This document shows, one piece after another, positions 57,570 through 64,000 of a stretch of DNA of 64,000 nt. This DNA comes from Anticarsia gemmatalis. Taxonomy: Eukaryota > Arthropoda > Insecta > Lepidoptera > Erebidae. The stretch covers positions 10,376,167 through 10,440,166 of the forward strand of contig NC_134762.1 of the NCBI RefSeq assembly GCF_050436995.1. Direction: 5' to 3'. Positions within the stretch are counted from its first letter, which is position 1, and every line of letters starts with the position of its first letter. A model generated the notes under the pieces. It saw only the letters and a program-made list of their open reading frames with translations. It was not told the DNA's origin and made no database searches. The translations under genes were made by a program, and so were the position numbers.

Positions 57570-60372
57570 ATGAATCATTTATTTATTACCATGTTTACGC
57601 TGGTAAGTCTTGCTTTTTATTTTTGTTAGTTTTATACTATAGAAAAGGTAACTGAAAAAAAAATTCATTCGTTTTTCCTTAACACTGCTGAACTTTCTCT
57701 TTTCCCAAAAATAAGAAAGGGGGGTAAGTTGAAATCAAACCTGTCGTAGTATCGTTTAACCCAGTGGTCCGCGGGAGTCAAAATATGGTCCGCGACTGAT
57801 TTTAAAATCGAAATTTTAAAATAATTATTTCACTTTATTTTTAACTAGCTGACCCGCGCAACTTCGCTTGCGGCACATAAGAGAGAATGGATCAAAATTT
57901 TACCTGTTTTTGTAACATTTTTTACTGTTGCTCTGCAAACAATCAAACAAACAAACTCTTCAGCTTTATAATATTAGTATAGATGTACTTACATAGTGGT
58001 CCCTGCTAACAAGAATAATAAAAAAGTGGTCCCGGACTTAGAAAAGGTTGGGAACCTCTGGTTTAATCCATGACTGTAGCTTTACTGGGCAAGGGTCTCC
58101 TCCCGAACGAGCGAGGGGAGTCTTGAGTCCACCACGCTAACCAAGTGTGAGTTGGAGACCTTGCAGCTCCTTAAGAAATATGTTAAAGATCATTCCTTAC
58201 GTACTCAAATAAGATTTTTTTTCAGGTCATCTTTGCTCTGTATAGTACTGTTACTTCAAAACGTTACGACAACGGCGAATCCGTCATTCGTAAGAAATGT
58301 AAGTATTTGTAATCAATTTATCAAGAATAAAACGCTTCGATTCTTACTTAGTTATTTAACTGCCTCCGTGGCGCAATGGCTTAGGCCGTCCGCGCCGCTA
58401 ACACTGCGTGGGGAGGTCGTGGGTTCGATTCCCACACGGAACAAGAGAAATTCTTGGTATGAGAGTTAACTTTTTTAAAAATTTAAAAAGAAAATGCTGC
58501 CGGATCAAAAAAATTACTTAATTGGAGAAAAGGATGGTACAGCCGTGCCGCTTTTTTTTGCTCGACTTGCGGGGGCACTGCCGTGCCCCCAGATAGGTCA
58601 TATATTATCACCTATGCCTAATGCTATCAAAGCAATAAAATACCACCGATATTGTAAAGTTTATATAAATTTAGTTAAATGACATTGTGACTAATAATCT
58701 ATTTACTTTTCAGTTAAAATGCCGGAGTCTTGCAAAGGCTCGGAGTTGTGTTTCAGTAACGAAAACTACCCATATAGTGAAGTTAAAAGTGCATTGCGAA
58801 AACTAGATAAGGTAAGTGATTTAAGTTATTATTTTTTAAAACATAAAACGCCTGGTTTCGCTTAGAATAGGATTAGCTCTAGATGAATTTTGTCTGATTT
58901 AAAGAAACTATATTAATAACTACTCAGACTTCTGAATAAGTTTCGGTTAGCTTATCAGATGGAATATTGACAGATATTTTTGTACATTTGCTCTCATTTT
59001 ATATATCAGATAGATTAATCTTATAGTCGTTAAACCAGCCCTAACACTCAAAAATATTTTAAGCCATTACTGCTCGGTTTTTGAGGCACATTTAACGATA
59101 GTTTATATATTCGAACTGTTTTTTATCTGAGTTTAAACGCTTAATGCTATTGAATAACATTTAAACTAATTATTGTAAATATTTACAGGATATAGAGCAA
59201 GATTACAATAAAATATCAGCCAGAAATGGCTGCTCTGCAAACGCAGACTGTCCTTGCGAGACAATGGTAAGTAAAAATCAAGAACTATTATAATGAGTGA
59301 ATAAATATTATAAGTGGAAGAGTATTTTTTATGAAGTATTCTAAGGAAATTTCACTGTAAACTTTGACCGTGAGCAGATAAATAATTGGCTAAGATTTTT
59401 ATAAAATCGCATTTATAACACTCAAACAGCTCAACAGATCCATAATAATACTAATTTGTGTAAAAATTACTGGAAATTAGAAGTATTGAATGTTATTTTC
59501 ATTTATTTTCTCCAGTACGACCTGATTTACTATATCATTGATGAAACTGGCGCTGAAAGAGTGGTGATACAACAGCCTGGCAAGTTTATACAAAGGTTCG
59601 AAATGAGAAAATGCAAGTGAGTATTTTGTGGTAATTTTAATATTCTCTACGTACTTATAAAATATCAGGCTTGTTAAACTCGAAGGTGTAGGCAAAGAAG
59701 TATGAATATACTTACGTCCCAACATTATGAATGTTAGTACCATGTAATAGGAAGCAAGCGTATTGCCATTTACTGAACGCGTTATCAATCTTCAGGCGCC
59801 TATTGAGAAATATCTAAATATATAACTCAAAGGTGACTGACTGACTGACTGATCTTTCAACGTACAGCCCAAACCACTGGACGGATCGACTTAAATTTGG
59901 CATGCAGGTAAATGTTATGATGTAGGCCTAGACAGAAATTTCGATCAATTCTACCCCCTAAGGGATAAAATAAGAAAGAATGAAAGTTTGAACATTCTGT
60001 GATAAGTGACAAACCACACAGACGAAATCGCGGACAAATGCTAGGTCTAAATATAAATTGGAAAAGACTTGTAACCCTTTGCCTGACTCGGGAATTGAAC
60101 CTAAGACCTTGTGTTTAGCAATCGTATAAATTACCGCAGACACCAGACAAACAGTCCTATATCTAAAATTGTTTGTTTTCAGGCACCAGGGCCAAATACA
60201 AAAGACTGAGCGCCTCGTTACTCCAAATCTGGTGGGAAGAAACCTTACCAGCGAGACTGTTTACCTGAATGTGGACTTCTTTGTGTTAAGCGCTCCGAAA
60301 CTCATGGGAGACTTTGCGATTGAACGAGTCGGGGCTAGAATTCCTGTCTGCTGCGCTTGTAGGCTACACTAG
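57570..60372 (+). CDS. Secreted cystine-knot protein, Spatzle/PTTH-Trunk-like, six exons
   Basis: Exons are 57570-57602, 58226-58298, 58714-58811, 59189-59266, 59516-59616 and 60183-60372 (TAG at 60370). They total 573 nt, or 190 residues. Every intron is GT-AG (GTAAGT four times, GTGAGT once) with a pyrimidine-rich acceptor, and all phases join without a stop. The start codon sits in AAAATG, and residues 1-22 form a hydrophobic signal peptide ending VTS. Cysteines lie at 42, 48, 83, 89, 91, 127, 184, 185 and 187. Residues 39-56 (P-x2-C-x5-C-x5-YP) recall the Spatzle prodomain. Residues 110-127 (VVIQQPGKFIQRFEMRKC) and the end PVCCACRL recall the Spatzle cystine knot; the CxC at 89-91 is closer to PTTH/Trunk. 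N148-L-T is a possible glycosylation site. The known role of the family is as extracellular ligands of Toll-type or Torso receptors after proteolytic activation. The role here is inferred. An IL-17-like cytokine is the main alternative. The gene model is secure; the family is probable. Confidence 0.8.
57845..57983 (-). mobile_element. Short Helitron A, internally deleted, in intron 1 of the cystine-knot gene
   Basis: On the minus strand it starts TCTATACTAATATTATAAAGC and ends GGGTCAGCTAG, between a host A (57844) and host T (57984). The 3' hairpin CGCAAG/CTTGCG is near the end. About 100 bp of the middle is missing relative to other copies. It is noncoding and was mobilised in trans if ever active. 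Confidence 0.85.
58070..58172 (-). repeat. SINE E tail fragment in intron 1
   Basis: The stretch has the signature GGGCAAGGGTCTCCTCCCGA followed by GAGTCCACCACGCTAACCAA. This is the 3' part of the tRNA-derived SINE seen complete at 54765-55025. Confidence 0.7.
58359..58445 (+). repeat. tRNA-like head of SINE B in intron 2
   Basis: The sequence has a Pol III box A-like TGGCGCAATGG and a perfect box B GGTTCGATTCC. It starts CTGCCTCCGTGGCGCA, as the full SINE B copies do, but stops about 10 bp after the tRNA-like region and so lacks the SINE body. A tRNA pseudogene is the alternative; no intact cloverleaf with acceptor pairing was recognised. Confidence 0.7.
59645..60135 (-). repeat. SINE D (minus) in intron 5, split by a Helitron C
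   Basis: The left part (59650-59712) is the reverse complement of the SINE D tail (CTGCCTACACTTTCGGGTAT in other copies). The right part (60060-60130) carries an inverted box B, GGGAATTGAACC. The Helitron at 59822-60044 interrupts it. Confidence 0.65.
59822..60044 (+). mobile_element. Helitron C in intron 5
   Basis: The core is AACTCAAAGGTGACTGACTG, followed by the shared central region (CAGCCCAAACCACTGGACGG). It ends GCGGACAAATGCTAG. The first bases are diverged, so the left edge is uncertain by about 10 bp. It is the same family as the spacers of the array at 40.4-42.1 kb. Confidence 0.75.
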
Positions 60373-60435
60373 ACACTAAGTTCTTATCAAGAAATTTATT
60401 TATTTGTAAATAATATATTAAGTATACTGTATTGA

Positions 60436-60441
60436 ATTAAA
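60436..60441 (+). promoter_or_regulatory. Possible poly(A) signal ATTAAA
   Basis: An ATTAAA hexamer lies 64 bases after the stop codon of the cystine-knot gene. No canonical AATAAA is nearer. The assignment is by position only. Confidence 0.35.
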
Positions 60442-60654
60442 AATGTATGTTTCATTTGACTCTAAAGCAGTAGCTTTACTATGTCCCTTTGACGGATGCT
60501 TAAGACACAGTTGATTCCTTAAGTTAGTTTGATGTCAAAATCGGGCAAACCAGTAGGTTTTTTTCGAATTTCCATTAGAATATTTTCAGCATCAACCTAG
60601 AGTTTTGTACTGTGCCCGTTGTATTGAAAAAGTTATATCAAAATCATGGTCTTT

Positions 60655-60840
60655 CATTCAACCTCGCCACTACCAGTGCTTGTATAGGTCTTGGGTTCGA
60701 CTCCCACATGGAACAAATATTTGTTTCGGGTCAGATTGTACTTTGTTTCCGTTGTTTGTATGTTTGTAAAAGTCTCCGCGACACAAGAGCATTTCTTAGA
60801 GCGGGAGTTGTCTTCCTAAAAAGAAAAGAAAAAAAATGAA
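60655..60840 (+). repeat. SINE B, 5'-truncated
   Basis: It begins at about the box B (TCTTGGGTTCGACTCCCACA) and runs through CGACACAAGAGCATTTC to GCGGGAGTTGTCTTCC and an A-rich tail. Confidence 0.8.
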
Positions 60841-61935
60841 AAATAATGCTTGATTTAGATTTACACATACAATAAACCGAATTCATTACTTTTCCGTACC
60901 AATTGGCTAAAGAATTCCATTCACCCAAAGCTTGTCAGCCGACAACAGGCATCCTACGTCACTAATGTGTGACGTCATCAATCAAGGCGTAAGTGCGAAC
61001 ATCTCCCTGTTATAATTACCACGTACTTTGATTATACATGTAATTGATGACGGGAATTATGGGGGAATTACCGGTTGTGACGAATTAATGGGGGAAGGGG
61101 GAGGGGGCAGGCTTTGGGGGGCTTATAGGTATTATGTGTAGTACATAATGAGTAGTAGAATTTTCACGAACTTAAAAAGATATATTTTATGCTACTATTT
61201 TTGTATGTTACAGTGTATACCGTTGACACTTAAGCCATCTTTATTCTATGTATTACACGATTTTTGCGAGATGAACTTTATTTACTTGGTTTTCTTTCTT
61301 AAGCGAAAACCATCCAAAATTCGGTCATAAATAGTAATAGTATTAGGTCAGATTCATCGGCGAATGTTGTGTAATCAGTTTGAGTCCAGTATTGAACAAA
61401 ATCTGTCATTCTTTTAGCATCCCAACGAAAATTATAAAATGCAATCATTAGCTCTTTGTCCTCCGGAATCGAACTGATCTTCAGTCACTTAAACTACTTC
61501 TCAGACTAAAAAGGCAGTAGTGCCATCTGTATGACTTCCAAAGGTCATTTCACAGGTTACTTTTTTATACTCTCACTGAAACCTTCAAAATTGTACCCAA
61601 CAAACCACTAATCAACATTTTACATAATTCAGTATCCCTAGAGCCTTCCATTAATTAGTAACTCAACATCAATGTTTTATTCACTGAGTTTTTAATTTAA
61701 AACTTAATCAGAGGTTATCAAGCGAGGGCCGGAATTTTGCGGGCCGTCGTAATTTATTTATAATGGTCCGGCCCGATTAACTCCGACTGATACGGTTGTA
61801 TGTTCGTTAATATAGACAGGATATTGGTGAAATGCTTCTCTTTGGACGGGCGTTAAAACTGAATATAAAAGTATGAACGGTGTGCGAATGCACTTAAATG
61901 ACAGTGAACTTTATATGCGGATTGCGTTCTTTTAA
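60841..61935. other. Noncoding DNA with a G-run cluster
   Basis: A TGACGTCA palindrome is at 60970-60977, and a G-quadruplex candidate at 61090-61121 (separate entry). A minus SINE D-like head (CCGGAATCGAACTGATCTTC) is at 61460-61485. Confidence 0.45.
61090..61121 (+). other. G-quadruplex candidate
   Basis: Four runs of 5, 5, 5 and 6 G are separated by AA, A and CAGGCTTT. Such G density is exceptional in this AT-rich window. Confidence 0.8.
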
Positions 61936-62201
61936 TCTATACTAATATTATAAAGCTGAAGAGTTTGTTTGTTTGATTGTTTGTTTGTTTGTTTGAACGC
62001 GCTAATCTCAGGAACTACTGGTCCGATTTGAAAAATTCTTTCAGTGTTAGATAGTCCATTTATTGAGAAAGGTTATAGGCTATATATCATCACGTTACTA
62101 CCAATAGGAGCAGAGTACGGGTGAAAAATGTTACAAAAACGGGGACAATTTTGACCTATTCTCTCTTATGTGACGCAGGCGAAGTTGCGCGGGTCAGCTA
62201 G
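61936..62201 (+). mobile_element. Helitron A
   Basis: It runs from TCTATACTAATATTATAAAG to GCGCGGGTCAGCTAG, between A 61935 and T 62202. It includes an expanded TTTG run after the start. Confidence 0.9.
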
Positions 62202-62334
62202 TATTCTATACAGGTACTCGCATATCTTTTTGAATGATAAAATATAATAAAAGGATCTTGACCATAGACATGACTGTGATATTGGAAGTATTCACAAGAT
62301 TGTTTAACAGTCAAAAACTGTTTTTTTCCATTCC

Positions 62335-62640
62335 TACATCAGCAATAACAATCCGAAAAACCGGCCTAGCGGGAGTTGGACCCTCTCATGAAGTTTTCGG
62401 TGCCATTATATATAAAAAACTAAAAAAAAATCACGTTTGTTGTACAGAAGCCCCTTATTATATTTAATTAACACTGTATTTTAGTATTTGTTGTTGTAGC
62501 AGCAACAGAAATAAATCATTTTTGAAAATTTTAAGTGTCTCACTATCACGGTTCATGAGATATACAGCCTAGTAGCAGACAGAATCAGATATCAAATTTC
62601 AATAGGTTCCCGTTTTTACCTTGGGTACGGAACCCTAAAA
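62335..62640 (+). repeat. Family G repeat
   Basis: CAGCAACAGAAATAAATCAT, GTCTCACTATCACGGTTCAT and GAGATATACAGCCTAGTAGC lead to GGTTCCCGTTTTTACCTTGG and GGAACCCTAAAAA. This wording recurs widely in insect genomes. It may be a LINE 3' region or a nonautonomous element. Confidence 0.55.
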
Positions 62641-63442
62641 ATCTGGCCACACAAAACTTCGCACACAATCTGAAGCACCTCACAAAGAAAGCCTCAACGG
62701 AACAGCGTTTACAAGCCATTAATATTCGCGTAAAAGTTGACAACACGTCAAATATCTCGTGATTAACGACTAAGTATTGTTGCCTCCTTATTGTCCTCAA
62801 CCACAAAGGTTTACTAAAAACTGTCCGACAACAGGCCATTTTTGTCACATTTTTTAATATCTGCCTTGAAATCCAGTGTCACTTTTCGTTGACGCCAAAA
62901 TGGGAAAGATATAAGCAAATATTTGCGCTCATTTTTCAGTTTGGGCCATTGTAGCAGCGGTTAAGTAATTAAATCATTAAACATTTTTGTCATGGGTACA
63001 ATGAAATACTTCTAAATTAATTTAATATCTTGACTTGAGTATAAAAATCGATTGTATTTTGGTAAAAATTAGACGAAACTTTGTTAAAATATGCCTCTAT
63101 CTCATTTAAGTCGATGTTGTAATACTAAGCAAAAAAATATTTTTCAAATCCGTGTTGTAATTCCGCGCATCATTCAAATATTGAAAGCCCTTTTAGTACT
63201 ATAATATTTATATGCTATATATACTATACTATAATATTACCATCTTTGATTCCGGAAAAAAGTAGTCTTGTTCTGAATAAAAGAGCCTAATTTAGTTCAA
63301 AATAAAAACATGTTTCGGGTCGTATTTAGAAGTAGCCTGAGTATAATACTGGTTCTTCAACTAGCTGTATTATTATCCATGCTGTATAAAAAAAAATCGG
63401 TTCATCAGCCTAGCCGTGGAAGCGTATCAAACATATTTTGAA
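62641..63442. other. AT-rich noncoding DNA
   Basis: An old repeat piece (CGGTTCATCAGCCTAGCCGT) is at 63399-63418, similar to the one near 14090. Nothing else was recognised. Confidence 0.45.
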
Positions 63443-63708
63443 TCTATACTTATATTATAAAGCTGAAGACTTTGTTTGTTTGATTGTTTGTTTGTTTGAT
63501 TGAACGCGCTAATCTCAGGAACTACTAGTCCGATTTGAAAAATTATTTCAGTGTTAGATAGTCCATTTATCGAGAAAGGCTATAGGCTATATACCATCCC
63601 GCTGCAACCAATAGGAGCAGAGTAGCAATACAAAATGTAACAAAAACGGGGAAAATATTCACCCATTCTCTCTAATGTCACGCAAGCGAAGTTGCGCCGG
63701 TCAGCTAG
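63443..63708 (+). mobile_element. Helitron A
   Basis: It starts TCTATACTTATATTATAAAG and ends GCGCCGGTCAGCTAG, between host A and T. The minus ORF at 63580-63801 is incidental. Confidence 0.9.
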
Positions 63709-64000
63709 TAAACAATAATTTCCCGCTGTTTCTCTGGCCTTTTTCCGCTTACGATAAAAAGCGATCTTGTCGTAGCACAAAACAGCCCTCACACCTCCCA
63801 CCTCTGTATGACTTGTAACGAATTTATTTCCCGCCGTTATACACTGTGGCTAATTGGAATTAAAACTGTGTACTATGCATTTTTCAGGAAACAAATTAAA
63901 TCACCAGTTTGTTTTATGATAAACGATCAGAATTTTTAAAATTTAAAATCTGTTGTTGCTTATTAGTTAGACTTCTTTTTTGTTCCCTAAAGGGTTTGGA
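63709..64000. other. AT-rich noncoding DNA, nothing recognised
   Basis: No exon-like sequence or repeat family was recognised up to the window edge. Confidence 0.5.

Noticed and set aside
58359..58445. Functional tRNA gene
   Set aside because: Box A and B are good, but the sequence starts and reads like the SINE B head and lacks a recognisable paired acceptor stem.

Overview
The window looks like a repeat-rich, AT-rich stretch of a lepidopteran (moth or butterfly) nuclear genome. The evidence is the dense set of short Helitrons (host A, 5'-TC, 3' hairpin, CTAG, host T) with the TCTATACTAATATTATAAA start typical of Lepidoptera, several tRNA-derived SINE families, a mariner-type MITE, non-LTR retrotransposon relics, and a small spliced gene with GTAAGT/TTTCAG introns. 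A run of exactly 100 Ns (27044-27143) marks an assembly gap. No bacterial-style operons, CRISPR arrays or rRNA genes are present. No tRNA-like sequence looks like a real tRNA gene.

One protein-coding gene can be reconstructed with confidence. Six exons on the + strand between 57570 and 60372 encode a 190-residue secreted, cysteine-rich protein that resembles the Spatzle/PTTH-Trunk group of cystine-knot ligands. Its cysteine spacing is unusual. Its introns hold Helitron, SINE and tRNA-like insertions.

Layout. 0-7.4 kb: mariner MITE, Helitrons and SINEs in otherwise blank DNA. 7.4-12.9 kb: a nested composite, in which a Helitron is split by an LTR-type element with two identical 328-bp terminal repeats. 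The interior of that element holds minisatellites, a broken Ty3/gypsy RNase H region (- strand) and a broken non-LTR reverse transcriptase (+ strand). 13-40 kb: mostly unannotatable AT-rich DNA with scattered Helitrons, SINEs, a family-C repeat (three longer copies plus fragments), MITE-like palindromes and a double perfect hairpin near 31 kb. 40.4-42.1 kb: a tandem array in which a 201-bp module occurs four times at about 500-bp spacing. The module is much better conserved than the Helitron copies lying between its repeats. 44-57 kb: a three-member palindromic MITE family, SINEs, an hAT transposase relic and Helitrons. 57.5-60.4 kb: the cystine-knot gene. 60.4-64 kb: SINE and Helitron copies and a strong G-quadruplex candidate.

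Nearly all the remaining open reading frames are chance ORFs in AT-rich DNA or lie inside repeats. All comparisons were made by eye. Family names for repeats (Helitron A/B/C/E, SINE B/D/E/F, family C/G) are local labels, not database names.
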